64,000 nucleotides of DNA from Pyralis farinalis (GCA_947507595.1 OX382263.1:7998001-8062000); one strand, 5' to 3'. Positions 10,391 to 20,702 are shown, counted from the stretch's first letter. Translations and numbers: made by a program. The notes: a model not told the origin generated them from the letters alone.

Positions 10391-10439
10391 GGTGTATGAA
10401 TGTAGATGCATAGCAATGGGCATTATACATTCATACACC
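10391..10439. repeat. Perfect 14-bp hairpin
   Basis: GGTGTATGAATGTA pairs with TACATTCATACACC across a 21-nt loop. No known element ends here; function unknown. Confidence 0.5.
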
Positions 10440-10860
10440 CAGCATTCGCCAACATGAGGTCGTAGTTTTTCTGTTGTTCTTTATTGTTCAACACTGTGGG
10501 CTGCGGGGGTGTCAAAGGGGATTCCGGCACTGTACGTATTTGGTGTTGGGAGGCCCCTGACATCTCCCAGCAGTCACAAGGCTCCTTTCGGGTGCATTTA
10601 GTCACGATCAATCTTCGGATTTATCCGCCTTAATGTCCTCCATTTTGGGCTTGGTAGGCTCGGCTGCCTGTGTTTTCAGCCAGAGAGTCACGCTTATGCC
10701 CCTATGCCCCTATAGGGGTTGTACGTATTTGGCGGTGCATGTCCACGGACGTCCCCATTGGCCGCAGGGTCTGCTTGGTAGGAGATGGCATTCAGACGTG
10801 ATTAATCCTCGGATTCATTCGCCTGAATGCAGCCCAAAATTGCGCGATAGGTGTTGTAAT
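10440..10860. other. Uncharacterised GC-richer segment with internal duplication
   Basis: Two ~105-bp blocks about 190 bp apart share TGTACGTATTTGG at one end and a TCTTCGGATTTATCCGCC / CCTCGGATTCATTCGCC end. The minus-strand frame at 10423-10611 (proline-rich, LTPPQPTVLNNKEQQK) shows no domain I recognise. It could be part of an unrecognised retroelement ORF1. Confidence 0.35.
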
Positions 10861-11384
10861 TGTATATGCCATCATTCGTTTTATCACACACATCCAAACT
10901 CGTTCAAGCATCCGTATGTGTGTCAAAGTGGCCTTCAATCAGTCTATCACCAATCATACTTCAGTCAGTCAGACTAAATACTTATATCTACGTCCACGTT
11001 TTTCGCGGAATAATATTACCCGGAAGCGGAAGCTTCCGCAGACAGCCCGGGTAATGATCATTCGCACCAGTAGATGGATGACCTACAGACTGACTGTCGT
11101 AGTATAGATAATAATTAATTGGACGACAATTTATAGGCAATTACCGTTTTGTTGAGGTAAAGTATTTGCAAACGTGTGAGAGAGGAACAATAGGTACAAC
11201 ACCAAGTGTCTATTGCATCAATTAAATATTTACATGTAAATAAAGTGTACCTACACAAACAGATTTACATGTAAAGAAAGTACAACAGGCGGCCTTAATC
11301 GTTAACGGAAATTCTTTCAGGCAACACTCATTAGAAAGAAAAAATGACAAACAGGTAGGTGGCGGACAATAACAAATTTACATA

Positions 11385-11637
11385 CCGTCGCTTAAGTTAT
11401 AACACCGCGTAACTCATAATGGGCGACTTTTCAGAAGAGCAAAAAACTGTATGTTTTTGTATTATTCAACTATTCAATACATTTGTTTTAACTAAAAAAT
11501 GTATAAATAACGCATCGCCATTGGTTAAAATTCTTGTTTTTGATTGCATGATGCATCTTTTGATCCTCTGTCGAATGACATACGTAACTGAAGATAACCA
11601 TTTTTTTAGTTACGCGGTGTTAGAACTTAAGCGACGA
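11385..11637. mobile_element. 253-bp MITE with TA target duplication
   Basis: Inverted repeats CGTCGCTTAAGTT, then TAACACCGCGTAACT, ~29 bp with one mismatch, flanked by TA on both sides as in Tc1/mariner-type elements. The 78-aa frame inside is not a transposase. Confidence 0.75.
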
Positions 11638-11659
11638 TATGGACCTATTTTATAGAAAA

Positions 11660-11752
11660 AATACTTATACTTATTATATCCGCCTTCGTAATGAAGACGT
11701 GAGAGAAAGAGTTGGTCTGAAAGAGAGTGTCGGTGTTAAGATAAGAAGTAGG
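11660..11752 (+). pseudogene. RTE-1 LINE short fragment
   Basis: Reads IRLRNEDVRERVGLKESVGV, a segment between RT and tail of RTE-1. Only ~30 codons remain. Confidence 0.6.
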
Positions 11753-11791
11753 TTGCCAGATGGAAGTAAATTTCCCATTTCTTTAACAATT

Positions 11792-11995
11792 TTTTTTATA
11801 CCACTACGGTGGCAATCAAGCATACGGCCTGCCTGATGGTAAACAGTCACCGTAGCCTATGGACATTTACAACACCAGGGGTGTCACTCATGCGTTGCCG
11901 ACCGTCTAAAAACCTCTTCACGCATTTCTTGAAGAACTCCATGGTGTAGTCCCTTGGAAAAACCTCGGCTGGGAGCTCATTCCACAGCTTGAGAG
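11792..11995 (-). pseudogene. LINE C-terminal fragment
   Basis: Same lineage as 8.2 kb: minus strand reads KLWNELPAEVFPRDY-like sequence with a stop after the FFKKCVKRF equivalent, followed by the shared 3' UTR (CATCAGGCAGGCCGTATGC). Confidence 0.65.
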
Positions 11996-12234
11996 AAACT
12001 AACCAAAAAGAAATAAAAAAAATATATGATTCGTTACTGTCTTTGGAACTCGAATTTTATGGATCGTTGATTTGTAACTTGTGTTGTTTAAAATAGGTAT
12101 TGATGAAAATAAATTAATCACATGAAATATAACATTACATATTCCTTTTATTATGTAGGACAAACAGATGCATACTTATTTGAAATAAATAATGCCCAAA
12201 CAAATACACCAATTTTTATGACCAGACGAGGCTC

Positions 12235-12320
12235 TGGCGAAAGAGAGGTAGGGCACGACGATAGCCTGATTGGGGAAGTACCTCCACCTCACTGAAGACG
12301 GCAGCCACTCCTCGAAATGT
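12235..12320 (+). repeat. SINE-A fragment
   Basis: Body piece only: AGAGAGGTAGGGCACG, then GGGGAAGTACCTCCACCTCA. Confidence 0.65.
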
Positions 12321-12961
12321 ATATTGCATATTACACTGGATTTAGATGGAATCCAGCCGCTTTCTTTTATGGAATCTCATGATTTGTACCCAATCATTCC
12401 TCCATGCATCATTTGACGATGGAAATCTAAAAAATATTAAAGGTAGATATGAATAATAGTTGTTCAGTAAAAGAATCATAGGATGTTTATATGTCTATTT
12501 AAACAAAATTAGGTATCTGAATTAAGTAAGAATTACAAGAGAACAAAAGAAAAATGATCTCCCATATTTACGCTAATTTGGAAATGTGAGTTATGGTAAC
12601 ACCGGTCGATTTATTGTTTTGAAAAATTTATTTAAGTGAAAACGATTATTTAATCAGAAAAATTACTTGCTTACCTATGAAAAGTAATCCCTTGGCTTTT
12701 AAATAGTTAATAGATTCAGGCGTTACTTTGCGAAAGTCAAATCTATATGCAATTTGATCTAACCTGCTTTGCGTGCTTCCGCCACCAATTAGTTCATGCG
12801 GCCTAGCGCCGGCCGGCACCCACCCACTACTGTTAGTACTTGGTACATGCCGACGCTGCCATGGCTGCTCCGGTAGTCTCTGCCTCGGCTGCTGCGGTCG
12901 TCCGTCATCTGGAACAGAATCCGCATGCCCCCACCACCACCGTCGCTGCCACGACTGGCCT

Positions 12962-13022
12962 GGTCGTCGCTGCGACACGTGTTTCGCCTCTCCACGAGGC
13001 ATCATCAGGCGTTGTAGACGTT
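12962..13022 (-). ncRNA. Type I hammerhead ribozyme, left arm
   Basis: On the minus strand: core CTGATGA, stem II GCCTC/GAGGC with loop GTGGA, then GAA and the self-complementary ACACGTGT as a minimal stem III, then C at the cleavage site (between 12974 and 12973). Stem I can pair GC/GC next to the core and CGTC/GACG further out, with an internal loop. All core nucleotides are intact. Minimal type I hammerheads are known in Penelope-like elements and may work as dimers through palindromic stem III. Confidence 0.85.
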
Positions 13023-13073
13023 AATCGTAAGAATAACATGCTACAAGTGACAAATCCATCGCAGTGCCGTCCC

Positions 13074-13568
13074 TTATATTGAATTGAGGGTGGGGGTGGA
13101 TGGTGTGAGCGAAAAGATATTTAATAGTGGGGAATGGTTTACGTCAGTCTGTTTGTTCATGAGAGTAATTTTAGAATTTTTATGTTTATTAATTTCTAAT
13201 TGTTCCCTAATATTTAGTTTTAAACCTTTGTCTATGGTGTGTAAAATTTGATATGTATTAGTGGGGGATAAGTTATGTCCTTTGTCTATAAGATGCTCGG
13301 CGAAGTGTGACCTTTCTGGGCGATTGTTTTTATACGCCGATACGTGTTCGTGAAATCGTGTTATAAAGTTACAACCAGTTTGCCCGATATAAACGTGTTC
13401 ACATTCATCGCAGAACAGCTTATAGACGCCGGATTTTTTATTGGGCGGGATTTTATCTTTAGTGTTACAAAGTGACCTGAGTGAATTATGGGATTTGAGA
13501 GCAACATGTATGTTATTTTTTCTAAATATGTGAACTATTTTGTCAGTGATTTTACCCAGGTATGACAA
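13074..13568 (-). CDS. Penelope-like GIY-YIG endonuclease domain (partial)
   Basis: This 164-residue frame is the C-terminal part of a Penelope-like retroelement polyprotein. The endonuclease nicks target DNA for reverse transcription. Visible motifs: GVYKL at residue 47, CDECEH from about 53 (metal-binding in this family), HVYIGQTG at 58-65, an Arg in ITRFHEH near 71, SHFAEHLIDKGH near 87-98, and the catalytic-type Glu in REQLEI near 122-125. The reverse-transcriptase domain that should come before it is missing, so the Met start is not genuine: the first ~10 codons lie in the spacer between the inverted arms. The stop is followed directly by the terminal repeat with its hammerhead. Frame intact, gene not. 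Confidence 0.85.
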   Translation of the reverse strand: MSYLGKITDKIVHIFRKNNIHVALKSHNSLRSLCNTKDKIPPNKKSGVYKLFCDECEHVYIGQTGCNFITRFHEHVSAYKNNRPERSHFAEHLIDKGHNLSPTNTYQILHTIDKGLKLNIREQLEINKHKNSKITLMNKQTDVNHSPLLNIFSLTPSTPTLNSI

Positions 13569-13834
13569 AATAGTTCACATATTTAGAAAAAATAACATAC
13601 ATGTTGCTCTCAAATCCCATAATTCACTCAGGTCACTTTCACACTTAATTATTTAACATAAAAATTAATAAACATAAAAATTCTAAAATTACTCTCATGA
13701 ACAAACAGACTGACGTAAACCATTCCCCACTATTAAATATCTTTTCGCTCACACCATCCACCCCCACCCTCAATTCAATATAAGGGACGGCACTGCGATG
13801 GATTTGTCACTTGTAGCATGTTATTCTTACGATT

Positions 13835-13895
13835 AACGTCTACAACGCCTGATGATGCCTCGTGGAGAGGCGAAACACGTGTCGCAGCGACGACC
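13835..13895 (+). ncRNA. Type I hammerhead ribozyme, right arm
   Basis: Mirror copy of the left-arm ribozyme in the plus-strand arm: CTGATGA at 13849-13855, the same stem II, GAA plus ACACGTGT, and predicted cleavage between 13883 and 13884. I see no base differing from the other arm. Confidence 0.85.
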
Positions 13896-14344
13896 AGGCC
13901 AGTCGTGGCAGCGACGGTGGTGGTGGGGGCATGCGGATTCTGTTCCAGATGACGGACGACCGCAGCAGCCGAGGCAGAGACTACCGGAGCAGCCATGGCA
14001 GCGTCGGCATGTACCAAGTACTAACAGTAGTGGGTGGGTGCCGGCCGGCGCTAGGCCGCATGAACTAATTGGTGGCGGAAGCACGCAAAGCAGGTTAGAT
14101 CCCTTGGCTTTTTTTAAATTGTACCACTATGGTTCCGACAGCTCTTCACCACGCACGACGGTATTATTATTTTTTTCGACAAGGTTATCACGTGGCGAGG
14201 TGTCGGTGCGTAATGGCGGGCGGTAGACTTACTATGGTGTGAATGTGTGCGTGTCGGCTCGTACGTATAGCAACTGACTTACTTTGGCGGTGCTTCAGTG
14301 TTTAGTTCGGGAGACGGTGTCTGCTTTTTTTATTACGTCTATGT

Positions 14345-14655
14345 GCATGGTTTGTCAGTTGTGTAGCACTCATAACAAAAGCTTCGCTTACTTAGTTACA
14401 TAGAGGTAGGGCGCATCAAAGCAGCCCGTCTGTTGAAGTACCTCCACCTCACAGAAAACCGCAGCTAAATAACAACTCCCTAGAGGGTTGTTGTGTTCCT
14501 GCGTGTGAGTGAGGTCACCAGTAAGCTTCCAAGGAGTTGCTGTGTAAGCAGCAGAGGAGGCATCGCACGAGTGATACTTAATATAGTACAAGCGTTAATA
14601 GGCTACGGTACCTGCTTTACATCAGGTGGGCCGTATGCTTGTTTCCCTCTGGACG
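14345..14655 (+). repeat. SINE-B piece joined to SINE-A body
   Basis: Starts with the SINE-B segment GTTTGTCAGTTGTGTAGCAC and AAGCTTCGCTTACTT, then continues directly as SINE-A body and tail (GTAGTATAAA), then a TA run. A chimeric or nested copy. The ~230 bp before it (14113-14344) is unassigned. Confidence 0.65.
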
Positions 14656-14689
14656 TAGTATAAATATATATATATATATATATTTAGAG

Positions 14690-15190
14690 ATCGATGGAAC
14701 TAATAAGATGGATTATTATTCGAGTACCTGAACAAACTAGCTGTTTCATTAACCTGCCCTTCTGTATCGTATGGCGCTCAGCACTGCATGGCGACCCTGC
14801 CAGGATAGCCCATTGCAATCTTTAGCCCTTCGACTATCTCCTCAAAAAATGACATCGATCTATCCCTTGATATGACGCGTAAGAAGGACAAACAAACATC
14901 ACTCTTTCACATTTATGACGTTAGTAGATATGAATGGGACATAGTTGCGTAACTCTCCCAAAATAGCTGCGAGTACAAACTTACTCTTTTCCTTTGGACT
15001 TTCTCTCGATGTTACGTGTTTATTGCCTTGTTTTGATTCTACCGTCCAATTTGGCAAATAGCCAACTTCAACCTGAGGAAACAGTTAAACTTATCTAGAT
15101 TTTAGACTGTGGATTAACTACTGAAATGGTTGCCAACTTAATGCATCCATATCAGTACCCTGATCTGTAAATAACGTGAGTTTAGTCGCT
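14690..15190. other. No gene seen
   Basis: AT-rich DNA without repeats or motifs I recognise. Confidence 0.4.
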
Positions 15191-15194
15191 TCAA

Positions 15195-15940
15195 ATTTCT
15201 ATGTATGTACGTGTATCTTCACGCTAGAACCCTTACGGGGTAGGCAGTGAGAACCAAGCGCCATAAGATGCGATTGTTACACACATCACTCGCTTCTTTA
15301 ATATTCATCGCCATTTTCGTGCACGCTCGCCGGTTCTTAGGGCTCCTGACTTTTCCCCTTCTGATAAAACACGACCAATTTGGTCATGGTAGGTTAGTCT
15401 TGGTCTTCCTTGGCTCCTACATCGTTCCACTTTCGCATTGTATATCTGTTCCGTCATTCTTTCATCCTGCATTATTTCTAACATATCTAAACAAACAGAG
15501 CATACCTTTTCTTATCTTAACACCTACACTCTCTTTTAGACCAACTCTCGTTCTTACGTCATCATTACGAACGCGGTCAGCAAGCGTTACGCCACAAATT
15601 TTGCACTATGCACTCATCTTGACTGCATTTATTCTACTTTCATGCTCTCTCTGCCATACCTAGCTTTCACTTTTATAAGTTAACGTTGGGATTAGCACCG
15701 CGTAGCGTATAGCGAGCAGTGCCTTCTGGCTTAGATTTCGGCTGCCAAACAGTTTACCCAACATTCCATTCACGCTGTTCCGTGCACTCACTCGTCTTTC
15801 CACATCAGCTGCTGCTAAAAGAGCTTCCCAACTCATCCACTTGCTCCAGCACTACATCATCAACCGTAATCCTAGTGTTCGTTCTTGATGTCTCTCTTTC
15901 AAATACCATTATCTTTTTTAAGTTTATTTAAAAACATACC
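15195..15940 (-). pseudogene. RTE-1 LINE, RT end through C-terminal tail
   Basis: From high to low coordinates the minus strand reads KIMVFERETSRT (end of the RT palm), thumb-like sequence, then the basic RGRPRLT-type region, a RNRRACT-like stretch and the CKDRVTWRS-type tail near 15.25 kb. Many frameshifts. It is the longest RTE-1 copy here, and it links the RT fragment at 7 kb to the tail fragments. Confidence 0.7.
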
Positions 15941-16081
15941 TCCAATATATCGATGTATATATTCACGATAAGTCAGAGAGAACTGAGCGCCATGTGATTC
16001 GGCCCTTAACCCAACCAATAAACCCCTGCACTGCGCATTGACGTAGAGTTTTAGCGAATAAATATGTCAGGGATTCGCAAG

Positions 16082-16255
16082 CACACAGCCCACCTGATAT
16101 AAATTGGTTATTGTATCCCATGAACGCTTAAAATTTGAGGTGTATCCCCCGCTACTAATACAAGAACACCTCAGGAACCAACTGGTAACTCATTCATTCG
16201 CAAGAAGACAACAACCTTCCAGAAAATTATTTGGCTGCGGTTTTCTACGAGGTGA
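16082..16255 (-). repeat. SINE-A partial
   Basis: Diverged inverted body (CAGCCCACCTGATATAAA to ATTTGGCTGCGGTTTTCTAC); head missing, abutting the next copy. Confidence 0.65.
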
Positions 16256-16261
16256 AAATAC

Positions 16262-16668
16262 TCAAACTATTTTTTTTATATACAACGTCGGGAGGCATAC
16301 AAGCCTACGGCCCACCTGATGTAAAGCGGTTACTATAACCTGTGAACGTTTGGGTATTGGGTATCTCTCGCGCTATGCCATCTCGGGTGCTAACACAGCA
16401 ACTTCTTAGGAGCTTACTGGTAACCTCATGCCACAACATGCAGGACCACAACAAGCCTCCGGAAAGTCGTTATTTGGCTGCGGTTTTCTGTGAGGTGGAG
16501 GTACTTCACCAGACGGGCTGCTTTGATGCACCCTACCTTTCTTAAAACACCACGACCACGACAAACAGACATGTTCATGCAAACAAATATTTGTCCTGTG
16601 TGGGCATCGAACCCACGAGCGTTGGTCTCAAAGACGCGTCATTAACTGCTGCGCCACCGAGCTGATCA
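16262..16668 (-). repeat. SINE-A, near full length
   Basis: Complete inverted copy from the A-tract (tttttttatatacaacgtcg) to the head (GCGCCACCGAGCT). Confidence 0.85.
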
Positions 16669-16929
16669 TAATCTTTCTTTATAAATTAGCAGACTGCAGC
16701 ACATGCTGGTAAGACTTTGACTTTCAACATGATAATGAACCAGTCTCTCCTCTAAACTTTAGTAGCTCTTGGGCTATCCATCTAACTACTCGCCATCACT
16801 TTACTTATTCGACAAAATCCACAAGCCGAACGAATAAAAGGAAGCCTCGAAACGCTAGTCATCCCCTCACCCCATCCTCAGGCGGCATTTCCCTTTCATG
16901 TAACGTCAACAAAAAAATAAATTTACATT

Positions 16930-17180
16930 TAATGAAGTGAAAACTTCTTTGGTTTCGTTGTGATTTGAAACTCGATGAAACAAAAAAGTGACAGTAAAAA
17001 GAGACAACCACATACATCTATTTAACGTACGAGAATGAGATAGAAGGCATTGTACAGTTTTTATAACAGGGTCCGAGTGTTGTACGTGTATTATTACGTG
17101 TGTCTGCGCGCCTGCGTATTACGAAGCTTGGGATAAGGCGTCATAACAACCGTGGTGTTCTTGTACACGTGTATTGTTTA
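16930..17180 (+). repeat. HEL-C-related variant
   Basis: Begins ATGAAGTGAAAACTTCTTTGG like HEL-C but diverges (GATTTGAAACTCGATGAAAC, then GAGACAACCACATACATC). Other end not determined. Confidence 0.5.
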
Positions 17181-17184
17181 CATA

Positions 17185-18058
17185 TCATCTATCTATCTAT
17201 ATAAAAATGGATTTCCTGACTAATTCACTGATTCATCAACGCTGAGGCCAAAACCTAGAAAGCTGAAATTTTGCAAAGACTTACTTTTATAATTCTCACG
17301 AGAGATAAGAAAGGATTTTTTGAAATTTAACCCCTAAGGGGGTAAAAAGGGGATTGACAATTTGTATGTAGCAGAAATATTTTTTCAAATTAGTGATTTG
17401 AAACTTTGTACAGATACTCTATTAGAATCCAAAAAAAGTACTTTCAGCTTTTTCAAAAATTCCACCCCTTAAAGGGTGTAAAGGAGGTCAAAACTATTTC
17501 TTGAACTAAAAGTTGAATTGTTAAGAAATTTGTTTTTTCAAAAATTCCACGTTTTAAGTGTACAATGGGGGTCAAAAGTATTTCTTGAACTATTGAGCAG
17601 TCTGAACCCGTTATATACGTTTTCCCATACATTTCGCGGTCGTATACGACCACCCGAGTTTCGAAGGGTTAAGGGATTGTTTTTTTTTTTTAAGTAAGCT
17701 ATTTTAGGCTTGGTAAATATATTCTCATCCAAGTCGTCAGAAAAGTCATTTCAGCGTTTTTCAAACACTTACGTGATTGAAAAGGGGGTTGACACTTTGT
17801 ATGGAGTAGAAATATCTTTTGAAGTTAGTGACTTTGTATGTTTTTAAAATAGACAATGTTGTGTATTTAAGAAAAAGGTGCTTTGAGAGTATTCAGTCAA
17901 TATCAAATAGATAATGGAAACCGAACAGATCGTGAGATATCTTCATTACTACACAAATAAGAATATTTGGTACTTTTACTAACTATATAATGCTGACTGT
18001 ACCAAAAAGTAAAACTGTCCAAATTCCAAAATATACGCGTCCGAAGCCGCGGGCATAA
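17185..18058 (+). mobile_element. Helitron-like non-autonomous element
   Basis: Starts near tctatctatataaaaatgg and ends CGAAGCCGCGGGCATAAGCTAG before T, the CTAG|T end with a GC-rich hairpin that I associate with lepidopteran Helitrons. The middle holds repeated blocks around TTCAAAAATTCCAC. No helicase frame. Confidence 0.6.
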
Positions 18059-18065
18059 GCTAGTT

Positions 18066-18268
18066 ATTTTAATAAAAAAAAACGAGTGTGCTTTAGACCA
18101 CACGACTGAAGTAAAACTTATTTAGCTCCATCTATAGGCCTGCACTGTGTCTTAGATATACGAAATGTAACTGGATATACGTACTAGATATACGTAATGT
18201 CACACTTCTCTCTCTTGCCCTAGTAATATACGAAACGTAACTCTCTCTCTTTCTGTCTTCATATTCTA
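18066..18268 (-). repeat. HEL-D repeat, partial
   Basis: GTGTG and CACAC arms of a hairpin next to GAAGTAAAACTT, then AGACACAGTG-type sequence shared with 59.1-59.5 kb in the opposite orientation. CT-rich end. Confidence 0.6.
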
Positions 18269-18270
18269 TT

Positions 18271-18457
18271 CTGCGGTTTTCTGTCAGGTGGACGTACTTC
18301 CCCAGGCGGGCTGCTTTGATACGTCCTACCTCTCTTAAAACATCCAGACCGAAATAAATAGACATGTTCATGCACACAAATGTTTGCCTTGTATGGGAAT
18401 CGAAACCACGAGCGTTGGTGTCAAAGTCGCGTCATTCACGACTGAGCCACCGAGCTT
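18271..18457 (-). repeat. SINE-A 5' half
   Basis: Head and first third of the body, inverted (ATTCACGACTGAGCCACCGA at the head end). Confidence 0.75.
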
Positions 18458-18502
18458 GGCATTTCGTTTTTAACTTCAATTTTGTTAAAGGAAATACAAT
18501 AT

Positions 18503-18785
18503 TGACGAGGTCGGTGGCGCAGTGGTGAAACGCGCTGCTACCCTACTTTGACACCAACGCTCGTGGGTACGATTCCCACACAGTACAAACATTTATGTGC
18601 ATGAACATGTCTGTTTGTATTGGTCTGGGTATTTTCTATGTATAATAAGTATGTATTTACAAAAAAAAATGTATTTACGTATGTTTATCAGTTGTCTAGT
18701 ACCCATAACACAAGCTTCGCTTACTTTGGGGCTAGGTGGCGCTGTGTAATTTGTCCGACAATATTTATTTATTTATTACTATTAT
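18503..18785 (+). repeat. SINE-B, full length
   Basis: Same tRNA-like head as SINE-A (GTGGCGCAGTGG, box B variant GGGTACGATTCCCAC) but a different body: TATGTATAATAAGTATG, CAGTTGTCTAGTACCCATAA, GGGGCTAGGTGGCGCTGTGT, ending in a TATTTATT tail. Three inverted copies lie at 23.6, 38.9 and 58.1 kb. Confidence 0.8.
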
Positions 18786-18869
18786 ATATTTATAAGTTAT
18801 CCCGCTTCCTAATCCATTAGGATGACAAATACGTAGATCAATCCGAAAAAAAAAAATTTGTGGTACACG

Positions 18870-18937
18870 CACACCCCAGTATTCGAACCCGTGACCACCG
18901 CATAATAAACCGGTTCTTCATGCACTGAGCTTCTGAA
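18870..18937 (-). repeat. SINE-C head fragment
   Basis: Inverted box B (TATTCGAACCC) and AACCGGTTCTTCATGCACTG. Confidence 0.6.
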
Positions 18938-19154
18938 ATTAAATCGAAGATCAATAATCTGCTGTCGCTCCAAAAGGAGGAAACGTAAAATCATCCATTA
19001 AACGCTGGTTAGGGAAAATTATTGTTTTGTTTTCAGCGACCTGGAGTAAGTTCGTACACAGTTATATAGGTCAAGATTGGAGAATTGATCGCACTTCTCA
19101 CAATCCAGCTATATTGAGAATAGAACATAGTAAAGATACACGAGCAGTGATAGT

Positions 19155-19245
19155 CCAGTGGATTATGTGTATGTATGTATATATATATGTATGTGTATTT
19201 ATGTGAGTATATGTATGTATATGTTAAGTGTATATTTACAGAAGT
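19155..19245. repeat. TATG microsatellite
   Basis: Imperfect tatg/tata repeats. Confidence 0.7.
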
Positions 19246-19279
19246 ATTTTAACTGTATTTTATTGTGAGTAGATAATTG

Positions 19280-19873
19280 TTCAGGAACACCGTTCCTATA
19301 TGAAATCTATGTTTGTCTGTCGTCTTTTTTTTGAATATTCGAATTTTGACTTTAGATTCGGATTCAGCATAAAAAAGTAGAATAGGAATGTTCAGGAACA
19401 GCGTTCCTATCTCTTAAGGAGCATGGTCAAAATTGCCGACAAATTAAAAAAACGGGTTGCACTCCGGGAGTGCCGGCAGAAGTGAAAACTTGAACATGCG
19501 GACCAAACAGCGATGTTGATAAACTACGTTGAACGAAACGTGTAAGCGCCAAGAATTTCGTGGCGCTTACAACGTTTTGGTCGCGAGAAAATATTGCCCT
19601 ATAAACGATCTAGCGCTTCATGTTTTGATTGTTTAATTAGAGGTAACTAATGTTTTAGCGCTGCAGCGAACTTAAGTTCTAATTCTCACCAAAATCTTAC
19701 GAATTTTCGATCAGGGTCACGTGTCCTGACGGAAGTTTAACATTTTTTACTCATCCCAAAAAGTGCACAACGCCGCTAAAGAAGTTTTCACATCAAAAAA
19801 AATAAATGAATTGTTATTTAATTGACGAGCCAGGTGTTCCTCTGGCAATGCAAACTTTCGCATTCTCAACTGG
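19280..19873 (+). mobile_element. HEL-B repeat, copy 3, interrupted
   Basis: Both ends are present (TTCAGGAACACC and CTGG|T). The A-rich middle is interrupted by a HEL-C copy, so HEL-B is the older insertion. Confidence 0.7.
19452..19794 (-). mobile_element. HEL-C repeat, nested copy
   Basis: Reads in reverse: hairpin GCACTCC/GGAGTGC, AAGTGAAAACTTGAAC, the palindromic core with AAGCGCC/GGCGCTT, and the other end GAAGTTTTCACATC. Inserted in an A-tract. Internally deleted relative to 61.8-62.5 kb. Confidence 0.7.
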
Positions 19874-19924
19874 TTTTATTGATGCTTGCTGGCACATATA
19901 TTTTGTTTACGGCCCTATACAATG

Positions 19925-20042
19925 TTTTCACATTCATTGTGGTTGGCTGGAAGAAATCTCTTAAAGAGATAAGCTAACCTTTGTACACAAATTGACACAA
20001 AGATTTTTTTGTATATTTATGTGCAATAAAGAATAATAGTAA
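19925..20042 (+). repeat. LINE 3' end
   Basis: GGTTGGCTGGAAGAAATCTC, CTTTGTACA, then GTGCAATAAAGAATAATA: a 3' UTR with a polyadenylation-like AATAAA and a short repetitive tail. Related ends at 46.99 kb and 57.7 kb. Confidence 0.65.
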
Positions 20043-20044
20043 TA

Positions 20045-20335
20045 AGGAACCGGTTTATTGATCAACATATCCCCGGTTCGAATCCTGGCGGGGACATGTA
20101 CCACTAAATTCGACTTTTCGGATTTATGTGCATATTTATTACTGGTTCGCCGGTGAAGGAAAACGTCGTGAGGAAGCCTAACCTAAAATAGATCTCTCTG
20201 GGTTGTGGAGGTCTGAAGGCAGTCACTCCATGTAAACATCAGTATCTTCGCCAAATCCTTGGGATTGGGTAGCGGACCCCGCCTATCCTAATGGATTAGG
20301 AAGGGGGTAAAGCAAAGATGAAGAATAGAAAATAT
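20045..20335 (+). repeat. SINE-C copy
   Basis: GGTTCGAATCCTGG box B, GGTGAAGGAAAACGTCGTGA, GGCAGTCACTCCATGTAAA, and the end GGATTAGGAAG plus GATGAAGAAT. Confidence 0.75.
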
Positions 20336-20700
20336 ACTTTTTAAGGTCTTATTAATGGTCTATATAATGTCTACTGTAACTGTGTTCTGGGCAGAAGGGT
20401 AGGTAAATGAAAGTTGTTAGAAAGTTCACAGTTTATTCCTAACTTCACGGAATGTCATTTACAATCACACAATGTTATTCAATATTTATATTAACATATA
20501 TTGGTGAACCTAGCTCGAGCGGGCGACAAGGGACGACTGGAGCCGCGTGCGCGTGGCAACCGGCTCGCTGTGCCGAAAGTGCCGAGCATGCACCTTTCGT
20601 ACCGAGTCGCCAGCCCGCTACATACTCATACCCACCACAAACACTAATTTTACTACTTTAGAAAGAAAGGTTATAAGCACATTTCTTGCTTAGTCATAAT
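20336..20700. other. No gene seen
   Basis: Contains a short GC-rich patch near 20510-20610 without recognisable coding motif. Confidence 0.4.
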
Positions 20701-20702
20701 TT

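Larger units (their letters stand above)
12687..14112. mobile_element. Penelope-like element, inverted head-to-head copy
   Basis: The insertion is bounded by the 14-bp direct repeat ATCCCTTGGCTTTT on both sides. Between them are two inverted arms. The minus-strand arm keeps the GIY-YIG endonuclease frame and its terminal repeat; the plus-strand arm carries ~80 bp of the same frame's start, skips ~270 bp of it, then resumes and ends in the same terminal repeat. The left end has ~56 bp beyond the inverted part. Reverse transcriptase is missing. Penelope-like elements are known for inverted partial copies and for hammerhead ribozymes in their terminal repeats, and both are seen here. Confidence 0.88.

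Noticed and set aside
12773..13082. Overlapping frames in the GC-rich Penelope arms (and mirror frames at 13775-14226)
   Set aside because: They occur identically in both inverted arms and fall in the ribozyme-bearing non-coding terminal repeat.
15247..15663. 138-codon plus-strand frame
   Set aside because: Antisense to a decayed RTE-1 LINE; no membrane protein homology beyond chance hydrophobicity.
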